In this document: in pieces, positions 45,413-53,721 of the stretch
Position numbering within the stretch: position 1 is the stretch's first letter
How the letters are laid out: each line of letters opens with the position of its first letter
Assembly: GCF_004328645.1 (NCBI RefSeq)
Contig: NZ_CP031395.1
Location: forward strand, 1,761,501-1,825,500
DNA length: 64,000 nucleotides
Source: Hylemonella gracilis
GTDB taxonomy: Bacteria > Pseudomonadota > Gammaproteobacteria > Burkholderiales > Burkholderiaceae_C
Reading direction: 5' to 3'
Made by a program: the position numbers and the translations under genes
The notes under the pieces: model-generated
Told to the model about the DNA's origin: nothing
What the model saw: the letters and a program-made list of their open reading frames with translations, nothing else
Database searches by the model: none

Positions 45413-46696
45413 ATGACCCTGACCCTGTTCATCGCCGTCGGCGCGCTGCTGGCCCTGGGCTTCCCGGTTGCCTTTGCGCTGATCCTCTCGGCGGCGCTCG
45501 CGGTGGCCGTGGGCGGTCGTTACCCGCAGCTCGTGGTGTTCAAGGAAATGTTCACGGGCATCGACAGCTTTCCGCTGATGGCCGTGCCTTTTTTCATCTT
45601 CGCGGCCGAGCTCATGTCGGGCGGCGCGCTGACCGCGGTGCTGTTGCGCTTCGCGGCGCAATTCGTGGGGCACTTGCGGGGCGGGCTGGGTTACGCCAAC
45701 GTGCTTTCGCTGACCTTGTTCTCGGGCATCTCCGGTTCGGCGCTGGCGGATGCGGCCGGGCCGGGCTCCATGATGGTCAAGATGATGGACAAGGCTGGTT
45801 ATGGGCGGGCCTACGCGGCCGCGCTGACCTCGGCCACGGCCATCATCGGCCCCATCATTCCACCGTCCATCATCATGATCATCTATGCCATGCAGGACGA
45901 GCAGGTCTCGGTCGGTGGCCTGTTCATGGCGGGTTTCGTGCCGGGTCTGCTGATCGCCCTGGCCATGGCCTGCGTCAATTGGCGGGTCAGCAAGACGCGC
46001 GACTACCGCTCCAGCGACCCTCGCCCGTCCGCGCGCGAGATGCTGGTCAACAGCGTCAAGGCCTTGCCCGCGCTGATGCTGATCGTGCTCATCCTCGTGG
46101 GCATCCGTTTTGGTGTCTTCACCCCGACCGAGGCCTCGGTGGTGGCGGTGTTCTACGCCCTGGTCTGCGGCAAATGGATCTACCGCACACTGGCCTGGAA
46201 GGCCTTGCCCGCCATCGCCGCGCGGGCGAGCTTGCTCACGGCCTCGGTTCTCTTGGTGATGGCGGCTTCGGCGGCCTTTTCCTGGGTGTTGACGGTGGAA
46301 GGCGTGCCGCAGGCCCTGTCGCAGACCATCATCGGCTGGCAGCTCTCGCCCTGGATGTTTCTGCTGGCCGTCAACGTGCTGCTGCTGCTCTTCGGCATCT
46401 TCATGGAGCCGTTGCCGGGCGTGATGATCCTCGTGCCCATCCTCGCGCCCATCGCCGCGTCATTGGGCATAGCGCCCACGCACTTCGCCATGGTGGTCAT
46501 CGTCAACCTGACCCTGGGCATGATCACCCCGCCCGTGGGCAGCCTGCTTTTCGTCACCTCGGTCGCGACCCGGGTGCCCATGAACGCGCTGCTGCGTGAA
46601 CTGCCGCCTTTTCTTTGGGCGCACTTGGTGGTGCTGGTGTTGCTGACCTTCGTGCCGGCGTTGTCGACCTGGCTGCCGCGCACGCTGGGATTCTGA
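45413..46696 (+). CDS. dctM: TRAP transporter large permease DctM
   Basis: A 427-aa permease with about twelve membrane segments. Family motifs include FPVAFAL near the start, DSFPLMAVPFFIFAAELM, GISGSALADAAGPGSMM and IGPIIPPSIIMIIYAM. The C-terminal half has VFTPTEASVVAVFYAL and the NLTLGMITPPVGSLLFV signature. It forms the sodium-driven carboxylate uptake complex with DctQ and DctP. It is the last gene of the operon and is convergent with a VOC gene 26 bp away. Confidence 0.96.
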   Translation: MTLTLFIAVGALLALGFPVAFALILSAALAVAVGGRYPQLVVFKEMFTGIDSFPLMAVPFFIFAAELMSGGALTAVLLRFAAQFVGHLRGGLGYANVLSLTLFSGISGSALADAAGPGSMMVKMMDKAGYGRAYAAALTSATAIIGPIIPPSIIMIIYAMQDEQVSVGGLFMAGFVPGLLIALAMACVNWRVSKTRDYRSSDPRPSAREMLVNSVKALPALMLIVLILVGIRFGVFTPTEASVVAVFYALVCGKWIYRTLAWKALPAIAARASLLTASVLLVMAASAAFSWVLTVEGVPQALSQTIIGWQLSPWMFLLAVNVLLLLFGIFMEPLPGVMILVPILAPIAASLGIAPTHFAMVVIVNLTLGMITPPVGSLLFVTSVATRVPMNALLRELPPFLWAHLVVLVLLTFVPALSTWLPRTLGF

Positions 46697-46722
46697 AGCC
46701 CGCGCTACGGGCGGGGCACGTC

Positions 46723-47418
46723 CTAGGCGCCGAGGGATTCCAGTCTGACCGTGCCGCGCGGCGTTTGCAGCATCGCGATCAGGTTGGGGCTGCCTTCGCT
46801 GACGGCGAAGTCGTCCAGGCCGAGGGCCTGGCAGGCGGCTTGCAGCGCCCTGGCCTGCGGGTGTGTCGCTTGCAGGGCACGCAGGCGCAGGCCTCGGTCG
46901 GGCAGGGATGCGGAGGGATGCGTTTCGCCCCACTGGATCAGTGTGGGCAGGGCGCCGTGGTACAGGCGCTGTCCATCCTCGCGCACCGTGATCTTCCATT
47001 CAAGCAGGCCTTGCGCCGTCTGGCGCGAGGCGTCGCGCAGGGCGCCCCGATCGATGCCTTGCGCGGACAAGGCCTGGCACCCCTGCGCGGCGTCCGCGCA
47101 TTGCGCGACGAAGTGGATCAGCCGCGGTGCGTCGCGCAGGGCCGCCTGCAGGCTCGGCTCGTCCAGGTCGTACCAGCGACGGTGGCCGGGCGCGGGGGCC
47201 CTCGGGTTGATCGCGATGATCTCCAGGTAGGCCACCGGATGCGTGCCATTCATCAACGCCAGCAGCCGGTTGTGCGTGCCCATCAGCAGGTGTTCGCCGC
47301 CGGGACCGGGTTCGACGCCCAGCACGGTCCGGCACCAAGCCACGCCCTGGTCCAGGGTGTGGGCCGCGATCACCAAATGGTCGACACGGCTGCCGCTTGT
47401 ACTTGGGAGGGATGCCAT
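46723..47418 (-). CDS. VOC family protein (glyoxalase-like domain)
   Basis: A 231-aa protein. The N-terminal RVDHLVIAAHTLDQGVAWCRTVLGVEP and the HLLMGTHNRLLAL and YLEIIAINP segments fit the glyoxalase-like (Glyoxalase_3 type) fold. Metal ligands His and Glu are plausible but the reaction is unknown. The start MASLPSTSGSRVDHL was chosen near the domain. It follows the acyl-CoA dehydrogenase gene by 7 nt, suggesting a shared catabolic operon. Confidence 0.85.
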   Translation of the reverse strand: MASLPSTSGSRVDHLVIAAHTLDQGVAWCRTVLGVEPGPGGEHLLMGTHNRLLALMNGTHPVAYLEIIAINPRAPAPGHRRWYDLDEPSLQAALRDAPRLIHFVAQCADAAQGCQALSAQGIDRGALRDASRQTAQGLLEWKITVREDGQRLYHGALPTLIQWGETHPSASLPDRGLRLRALQATHPQARALQAACQALGLDDFAVSEGSPNLIAMLQTPRGTVRLESLGA

Positions 47419-47425
47419 CGGGGGT

Positions 47426-48541
47426 TCAGGCGAACACGCCCGCCGTGTCCTGCATGCGCGCCGACACTGCACCCAGCGCCTGCAGCGTGTCACCGTAAGT
47501 CATTTCCAATTGCGTGAGTTTCTTGAAGTAGTGACTCACGATGAATTCTTCGGTCACGCCGATGCCGCCATGCAATTGCACGGCTTGCTGACCGATGAAA
47601 CGCATGGACTGGCCGAGCTGCACCTTGGCGCGGGCGATGGCTCGGCGACGTTCGTCCGCCGGCGCGTTGAGTCTGAGGCTGGCGTAGTAGCTCATGGAGC
47701 GTGCCAGCTCGAGCTGCATCTTCATGTCGGCCACGCGATGGCGCAGGGCCTGGAAGGTGGCCAGCGTGACGCCAAACTGCTTGCGCGTGTTCATGTAGTC
47801 CACCGTGGCGGCCAGGGTCTGGTCCATCACGCCCACCGCTTCGGCGCAGAGCGCGGCGATGCCGATGTCCACTGCGTGCTCCAGCGCGGGCAGCCCCTCG
47901 GCCGTGACGAGCTGGGCGGGGGCATTTCTGAAACTGACTTCCGCCGCGTGTGACCCGTCCACCGTGCCATAGCCTTGCGCGGTCACACCGTTGGTTTTGC
48001 GCTCGACCAGGAAGAGGCCGATCTTGCCTTGTGCCTGGGCCGGCACGAGGTAGGCGTCTGCCTGGTCGCCCACGGGCACGAGGCTCTTGAGGCCGTTGAT
48101 TTCCCATTGGCCACCCGTCTGCGCGGCCGTGGTTTCGCAGACTTCCAGCCGGTAGCGGGCCTTGCGTTCCACCTGCGCCAGCACGACGATGCGTTCGCCG
48201 GAGGCGATGCCGGGTAGCCAACCCTCTTTCAGGTCTGCGCTGGCGTAGCCAGCCAGCAAACCGCCGGCGATCAGCGACTGCGCCACAGGTTCCAGCACGA
48301 TGCCACGGCCCAACTCTTCCATCACCACCATGCCCTCGATGGGGCCCATGCCCAGGCCCCCATCGTCTTCGGGGATGTAGAGGCCCATCAGGCCGAGTTC
48401 GGCCAGTTCGCCCCAGGCTTCGCCGGAAAAACCACCCTCCTTGACGATGGCGCGGCGGCGTTCGAAGTTGTAGCCACGGGCCACCCATTTGCGCACGGCG
48501 TCGCGCAGCTGTTCCTGATCGTCGGTGAAATTGAAATCCAT
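47426..48541 (-). CDS. Acyl-CoA dehydrogenase family protein
   Basis: A 371-aa flavoprotein of the acyl-CoA dehydrogenase family. The N-terminal helical domain starts MDFNFTDDQEQLRDAVRKW. LGLMGLYIPEDDGGLGMGPIEGMVVMEELGRG and the C-terminal QLHGGIGVTEEFIVSHYFKKLTQLEMTYGD are typical of the smaller partner in paired ACADs. The ATG at 48541 has AGGAG with 6 nt spacing; an ATG at 48547 lies too close. Another ACAD gene lies upstream on the same strand, and the two may form a heteromer. Confidence 0.93.
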   Translation of the reverse strand: MDFNFTDDQEQLRDAVRKWVARGYNFERRRAIVKEGGFSGEAWGELAELGLMGLYIPEDDGGLGMGPIEGMVVMEELGRGIVLEPVAQSLIAGGLLAGYASADLKEGWLPGIASGERIVVLAQVERKARYRLEVCETTAAQTGGQWEINGLKSLVPVGDQADAYLVPAQAQGKIGLFLVERKTNGVTAQGYGTVDGSHAAEVSFRNAPAQLVTAEGLPALEHAVDIGIAALCAEAVGVMDQTLAATVDYMNTRKQFGVTLATFQALRHRVADMKMQLELARSMSYYASLRLNAPADERRRAIARAKVQLGQSMRFIGQQAVQLHGGIGVTEEFIVSHYFKKLTQLEMTYGDTLQALGAVSARMQDTAGVFA

Positions 48542-48552
48542 GTGCATCTCCT

Positions 48553-48632
48553 GTATGAGCCCTCAAGCTCCACCTTCGGCTACGCGGCCCCCTGAACCAT
48601 CTAGAGGGCGCAATGTGTCTCGGGGCGGCCTG
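48553..48632. repeat. Hairpin-rich intergenic repeat, copy C (degenerate)
   Basis: Lies between the two acyl-CoA dehydrogenase genes. It shares the CCCTCAAG start, the TTCGGCTACGCGGCCCCCT segment with AGAGGGCG partner, and the CGGGGCGGCCTGGCGG end with copies A and B. The central stem is imperfect. Confidence 0.45.
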
Positions 48633-48648
48633 GCGGCGAATTGATGTC

Positions 48649-49841
48649 TTAACCCAGCACCGTCTGCGACACGATGTTGCGCTGCACTTCGTTGCTGCCG
48701 CCGTAGATGGTGGTCTTGCGCGTGTTCAGGTAAGTGGCGGCCAGGGGGGCGTTGGCCGCTTCACCGCCGGGATAACCGCCCGGGAAGTCGCCCTGCCAGC
48801 CTGCCTCCATCGCTTCGCGAATGAAGGGCAGGCTGAAGGGCCGGCGGCCAGCATCATCAGTTCGGTGTAGCGCTGCTGGATCTCGCTGCCCTTGATCTTG
48901 AGCAGGCCCGCGATGTCCAGCGAGTTCTTGCCGCTTTTCTCGGCCGAGAGCACGCGCAGCACGAGCATCTCCAACGCCACCACATCCACTTCCAGCAGGG
49001 CGATCTGGTCGCGAAAGCGCGCGTCGTCGTACACGTCTTCGCGCCTGGCGATGGCCTTGACCCGCTCCAGTTCGCGCTTGGCGCGGTTCACGTCGGCGAT
49101 GTTGGTGCGCTCGTGGCTGAGCAGGTGCTTGGCGTAAGTCCAGCCCTTGTTCTCCTCGCCGATCAGGTTCTCGGCGGGTACTTCCACGTTGTCGAAGAAG
49201 ACCTCATTCACCTCATGCCCGCCATCCAGCATGATGATGGGGCGCACAGTCACGCCCTTGCTCTTCATGTCGATCAACAGGAAGGAGATGCCGGTCTGCG
49301 GCTTGCCTTCGGTGCTGGTGCGCACCAGGCAGAAGATCCAGTCGCCATGCTGGCCCAGCGTGGTCCAGGTCTTCTGGCCGTTCACGAGGTACTGGTGACC
49401 CTGACGTTCGGCGCGGGTCTTGACCGAGGCCAGATCGGAACCCGAGCCCGGTTCGCTGTAGCCCTGGCTCCACCAGACCTCGCCGCTGGCGATACCCGGC
49501 AGAAAGCGCCGTTGCTGCTCGGGGGTGCCAAAGGCCATGATGACGGGCGCCACCATCACCGGTCCGAAAGGAATGATCCGCGGTGCGCCAGCCAGCGCGC
49601 ACTCTTCCTCGAACAGGTGTTTCTGCACGGCGGTCCAGCCCGGGCCACCGAATTCCTTGGGCCAGCCATAGCCCAGCCAGCCTTGCTTACCCAGCAGCTT
49701 GGCCCAGCGCTGGTGGTCGTCACGGCTCAGGTGCAGGGCGTTGCGCACCTTGTGGGCGATGTCTTGGGGCAGATTCGCGCGCACCCAAGCGCGGATGTCG
49801 TCGCGGAACCGTTGTTCCTCGGGGGTGAAGGCCAAGTCCAT
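48649..49841 (-). pseudogene. Acyl-CoA dehydrogenase with a C-terminal frameshift
   Basis: A 397-residue acyl-CoA dehydrogenase is recovered if one base is restored. The first about 330 residues (MDLAFTPEEQRFRDDIRAWVR; QGYSEPGSGSDLASVKTRAE; DGGHEVNEVFFDNVEVPAENLIG) are intact. At 48831-48840 the minus strand reads GGCCCTTCAGCC where GGCCCTTTCAGCC would continue the frame. Downstream in the other frame follow FIREAMEAGWQGDFPGG, TRKTTIYGGSNEVQRN and a stop at 48649. As read, the frame instead ends at 48726 without the FAD-binding tail. This may be a real mutation or a sequence error. It would pair with the dehydrogenase at 47426. Confidence 0.85.
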
Positions 49842-49969
49842 GGGCGGTCTCCTGTAGGGGCTTTTCTTGGGGCGGCGGTGGGACTGTCCGATGGACGGGC
49901 CGCGCCTGCCGTGTTCATGTCATGGTTTTAGCACGACCGTTCGCTTTGGTCTGTCCAGGCTGCGACAAG

Positions 49970-49975
49970 GATAAT
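49970..49975 (+). promoter_or_regulatory. Putative -10 element close to the purN start
   Basis: GATAAT, then CCGGGC, then ATG at 49982. The element ends 6 nt before the start codon. AAGGA overlaps it and could alternatively be a distant ribosome-binding site. Confidence 0.4.
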
Positions 49976-49981
49976 CCGGGC

Positions 49982-50566
49982 ATGAGAAACATCGTGATCC
50001 TGATTTCCGGGGGCGGCTCCAACATGGCCGCCATCGTCCGGACCGCCGCGCGCGAGGACTGGAAGGCGCGCTACCAGGCCCGGGTGTCCGCCGTCATCAG
50101 CAACAGGGCGCAGGCCAAGGGCCTGATCTTCGCGAAGGACGAGGGCATCGCCACCGCCGTGCTCGACCACAAGTCCTACGACAGTCGGGAAGCGTTCGAC
50201 GCCGCGTTGATGCAGGCCATCGACGCCCATGCGCCCGCGCTGGTGGTGCTGGCGGGTTTCATGCGCATCCTCACGCCGGGGTTTGTCGACCACTACGCAG
50301 GGCGTCTGCTCAACATCCATCCTTCGTTGCTGCCTGCCTTCACAGGTCTGCACACGCACCGCCGCGCCATTGAGGCCGGTTGCAAGTTCGCCGGGGCCAC
50401 GGTGCACCAGGTGACGGCGGAGCTGGACCACGGTCCCATTCTGGCCCAGGCCGTGGTGCCCGTGCTGCCGGAGGACGACGAAGACGCGGTGGCCGCGCGC
50501 GTGCTCACGCAGGAGCACCTGATCTACCCGCGCGCGATCGCGGAATTCCTGAACACAACGAAGTGA
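49982..50566 (+). CDS. purN: Phosphoribosylglycinamide formyltransferase
   Basis: A 194-aa enzyme transferring a formyl group from 10-formyl-THF to GAR in purine synthesis. Motifs are ILISGGGSNMAAIV (phosphate-binding loop), LVVLAGFMRILTPGFVDHY, and the active-site segment LLNIHPSLLPAFTGLHTHRRAIEAGCKFAGATVH with the catalytic Asn/His, followed by DHGPILAQAVV. In-frame sequence before the ATG is not conserved-looking. It is followed after 10 nt by an MFS gene. Confidence 0.97.
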   Translation: MRNIVILISGGGSNMAAIVRTAAREDWKARYQARVSAVISNRAQAKGLIFAKDEGIATAVLDHKSYDSREAFDAALMQAIDAHAPALVVLAGFMRILTPGFVDHYAGRLLNIHPSLLPAFTGLHTHRRAIEAGCKFAGATVHQVTAELDHGPILAQAVVPVLPEDDEDAVAARVLTQEHLIYPRAIAEFLNTTK

Positions 50567-50576
50567 GTACCCGTCC

Positions 50577-51826
50577 ATGAGCACCGCCAGCCTTGCCACC
50601 GCGCCCGTTTCCTTGCGTCAGGACGCCAGCCTGATCGGCTTGATCGGCGTGGCCCACCTGATCAGCCATTTCAGCCAGTTGCTGTTGCCGCCGCTGTTCC
50701 CCTGGCTGCGCACCGAGTTCGGCGTGAGCTATGCGGAGCTGGGGTTGCTGATGTCGGTGTTCTTTGTCGTCTCCTGCGTGGCGCAGACGCTGTCGGGATT
50801 TTTCGTGGACCGTCACGGCCCGCGCCCCGTGCTCTACGCTGGCCTGGGCCTGCTGGCGCTCGCGGCGTTCGGCTACGCCCTGAGCACGGGTTACACCATG
50901 CTTCTGCTGTGCGTGGTGATCGGGGGGTGGGCAACGGCGTCTTCCATCCGGTGGACTACACCTTGATCAACCGCAAGGTCAGCGGCGCGCGCCTGGGCCA
51001 TGCCTACAGCGTGCATGGCATCAGCGGCAACCTGGGCTGGGCCGTGGCTTCGGCCCTGGTGGTGCCGCTGGCGATGCTGCATTCCTGGCGCGTGGCGCTG
51101 GCGGTGGCGGGCTGCGTGGTGCTGGCGGTGCTGCTGCTCTGCGTCTGGCAGGGGGGGCGATTGGCCGCGCCGCTGGCGGCCATGCCTGCCCGCGCGCAAG
51201 GGCAGGCACGTGAGTCCGCCAAGGCGGAGGGGGTGCTGGATTTCCTGCGCATCCCGGCGGTCTGGATGTGCTTCGCCTTCTTCTTCGTCTTTGCCACGGC
51301 CTTGAGCGTGGTGCAAGCTTTCGCCCCCGAGGCGGCGCGTCAGTTGCACGCCATGCCCCAGGCCTGGGTGGCGGTCTGCCTGACGTCCTACATGGTGGCC
51401 AGTGCCTGCGGCATGGTGGCGGGCGGTTTCCTGGCCACCGACGCGGCGCGCAGCGAGCGCCTGGTCGGCGCGGGCTTCGGCGTGGCGGCCAGCATGTCGC
51501 TCTTGCTCGGCCTGGCACCCCTGCCTGCGGCGGCAGTGCCCATGCTGTTTGCCGGCATGGGCCTGGCGGCGGGTTTCGCTGGCCCTGCGCGCGACCTGCT
51601 GATCAAGCGATCCACGCCGGAACATGCCAGCGGCCGTGTCTACGGCGTGGTGTATGCGGGCCTTGACATCGGGCAGGCGGTTTCGCCGCTGATCTTCGGT
51701 CTGCTGATGGACCACCAGAACTGGCGTGCCGTGTTCGTCGGGCTGGCCCTGGTGCAATTGACGCTGGTCGTGACGGCGTTGCGCGTGCGGCATGCGCGTC
51801 GTACGCTGGTGACGAGTGCTCCCTGA
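50577..51826 (+). pseudogene. MFS transporter with a frameshift in a poly-G run
   Basis: About 417 residues of a twelve-segment major facilitator are recovered across two frames. The first reads from MSTASLATAPVSLRQD to LLLCVVIGG and then runs off as WATASSIRWTTP. The second resumes as VGNGVFHPVDYTLINRKVS and runs to the stop at 51826. The join is the six-G run at 50922-50927; a seventh G would restore the frame. The motif A region GFFVDRHGPRPVL is intact. Either a genuine or phase-variable frameshift or a homopolymer sequencing error. The substrate is unknown. Confidence 0.85.
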
Positions 51827-51848
51827 GGACGCGGGAGTCGAAGTGAGC

Positions 51849-51877
51849 GTCCGCCGCAAGTAGCCGTTGCGGCGGAC
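51849..51877. terminator. Hairpin between convergent MFS and EF-hand genes
   Basis: Perfect 11-bp stem GTCCGCCGCAA / TTGCGGCGGAC with a 7-nt loop, followed on the plus strand by AGTCCTTCTTTC. It likely ends the MFS transcript and may serve the opposite strand as well. Confidence 0.7.
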
Positions 51878-51905
51878 AGTCCTTCTTTCAGTCCGTCCAG
51901 GCCAT

Positions 51906-52724
51906 TCAGGCCGTGGCGTTCAACGTTGCGCCGCCATAAGCATGGCCGCTGAAGCGAGTGGTGAGCTGCTCGTAGGCCTGCCGAACCAAATCGGTCAGGC
52001 GCTGTGAGGTGGCATCGGTGCTTTGCGCCGCCTGCTGCTCCTCGTTCAGCTGGTCGAGAAAGCTCTGCGTTTCCTCTTCGCTGACCTGCTGGTCGCCATC
52101 GGTGTCGAGGGCCGCGAGCAAGGCTTGCAAGGCATCGGTTTCGCTGGTGTCGCCGCTGTCCGCAGCTTGCGGCGGCGGAGGTGGCATGCCACCCTGAGGC
52201 CGGCCGGCTTCGAATTCGGTCTGGCTCAGGCTGCCATCACCGTCGGTGTCGAGCTGGCTGAAGCGCTCGCTGGCATCTTCCTCCACGCCCATCTTGTCGA
52301 ACAGGGTCTGCAGCTCGTCGTTGCTGACCTTGCCGTCGCCGTCCGTGTCGATCTTGCCGAACAGATCGTCACCGCTGGAGTCGCCGTCCGCGCTGCGCGA
52401 TTGGGCGAAATCCATCGTCGAAGGCGGGGGCAGCAGGCTGCGCATGCCCTCTTCCAGTTCGGTCTGACTCAGGCTGCCGTCGCCATCGCTGTCCATCTTG
52501 CTCAGCAATTCCCCGGCACTGGCGTTGACGCTGGTGCCGGTTTTCTGAGAGATGTCATCCAGCATGGTTTGCAGCTCGGCTTCGTCCACGCCGCCGCTGC
52601 CATCGCTGTCGACCTTGGCGAACATCTCGGCCGGGTCCTTGCCGCCAGGCGGGCGATTGCCCCGCATGGCGATCATGGACGACCAGGCGCTGCTCGCGCT
52701 GCTGATTCCACTGATGCTACTCAT
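51906..52724 (-). CDS. EF-hand calcium-binding protein with five EF loops (XopAW-like)
   Basis: A 272-aa protein with five canonical 12-residue EF loops at residues 39-50, 78-89, 126-137, 159-170 and 207-218 (for example DTDGDGKVSNDE). A Ser-rich N-terminus (MSSISGISSASSAWSSM) has no classical signal peptide. A Pro-rich spacer (GGMPPPPPQ) lies before the last loop. Related proteins are sometimes annotated as XopAW-type secreted calcium-binding effectors, but no type III secretion genes are seen here. AAGGAA lies about 6 nt before the ATG. It is divergent from a two-component system. Confidence 0.88.
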   Translation of the reverse strand: MSSISGISSASSAWSSMIAMRGNRPPGGKDPAEMFAKVDSDGSGGVDEAELQTMLDDISQKTGTSVNASAGELLSKMDSDGDGSLSQTELEEGMRSLLPPPSTMDFAQSRSADGDSSGDDLFGKIDTDGDGKVSNDELQTLFDKMGVEEDASERFSQLDTDGDGSLSQTEFEAGRPQGGMPPPPPQAADSGDTSETDALQALLAALDTDGDQQVSEEETQSFLDQLNEEQQAAQSTDATSQRLTDLVRQAYEQLTTRFSGHAYGGATLNATA

Positions 52725-52992
52725 GGTGATTCCTTTCTTTTTCAGGAGGTTGGCCGCCAGCTCCGCATGGACGCACGACGGCTGATGCATTGTTCGAACT
52801 GGTGGTAAAGCCCTGTTGTGCGCCTTGTATCGGCGTCGATACGAAAGTCGGTTCTAAGCCGCGAACAGCCGGGTGGTCCGCATCCAGTTTGTTGTTTCGG
52901 GGGTGGTCGTGCTACCTACACTTTTGTTCCAGTTCCCGCGTTCCCGGCCGTTCCCGCCGTCCTGTCGTTTGCCTTCTTGTTTGCCTTGTTCC

Positions 52993-53721
52993 ATGAGTTC
53001 CAAGCCGCGCGTCCTGATCGTCGATGACGATGCCAGCATCACCGAGTTGCTGTCCACCTACCTCGCGGGTTTCGGTTTCGAGGTGCGCACCGCGAGCGAT
53101 GGCAAGGCCATGCGCGCCGCACTGGCGCAAAGCGAGGCCGATCTGGTCGTGCTCGATGTCATGCTGCCCGGCGACGATGGCCTGGTGCTGTCGCGTGAGC
53201 TGCGTCGGCAGCGCGCGCGCTTGCCCATCATCATGCTCACCGCGCGCGCCGAGGCCTACGACCGGGTGATCGGGCTGGAGATGGGTGCCGATGACTACCT
53301 CTGCAAACCCTTTGAGCCGCGCGAACTGGTGGCGCGCATACGCACGGTGTTGCGTCGCGCCAGTCGGCCCACGGTTGAGCCGCCCCTCATCGGGCGGGTG
53401 TGCTTCGATGGCTGGGAGTTACGCCTGCAGGAAAGAAACCTGCTGTCGCCGCGTGGCGTCGTGGTGCCCCTGTCGAACGCCGAGTTCCGTTTGCTGAGTA
53501 CCTTTCTGCGCATGCCGCGGCGGGTCTGCACGCGCGACCAGCTCATGGAGCAGGCCCGCGGCCGGGCCATGGACAGTTTCGAGCGCAGCATCGACCTGCT
53601 GGTCTCGCGTCTGCGCCAGAAGCTGGCCGAGGATGCTGAGGCGCCATCCCTGATCAAGACCGTGCGCGGTGCCGGTTACCTGTTCAATGCGCGCTCGGTG
53701 CAGGGGATGGCGGAGTGCTAG
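52993..53721 (+). CDS. OmpR-family response regulator
   Basis: A 242-aa DNA-binding response regulator. The receiver domain has the acidic pocket VDDDAS, phosphoacceptor Asp55 in VVLDVMLPGDDG, the Thr in MLTARAE and Lys in LCKPFEP. The C-terminal winged helix has LSNAEFRLLSTFLRMP and SIDLLVSRLRQKLAEDAEAPSLIKTVRGAGYLF. The stop overlaps the kinase start by 7 nt. The 268-bp upstream gap, shared with the EF-hand gene, has several GTTCC repeats. Confidence 0.95.
   Translation: MSSKPRVLIVDDDASITELLSTYLAGFGFEVRTASDGKAMRAALAQSEADLVVLDVMLPGDDGLVLSRELRRQRARLPIIMLTARAEAYDRVIGLEMGADDYLCKPFEPRELVARIRTVLRRASRPTVEPPLIGRVCFDGWELRLQERNLLSPRGVVVPLSNAEFRLLSTFLRMPRRVCTRDQLMEQARGRAMDSFERSIDLLVSRLRQKLAEDAEAPSLIKTVRGAGYLFNARSVQGMAEC

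Noticed and set aside
43450..45432. A 660-codon minus-strand open frame opposite the HNH and TRAP genes
   Set aside because: Overlaps three genes with clear family motifs and has no domain of its own.
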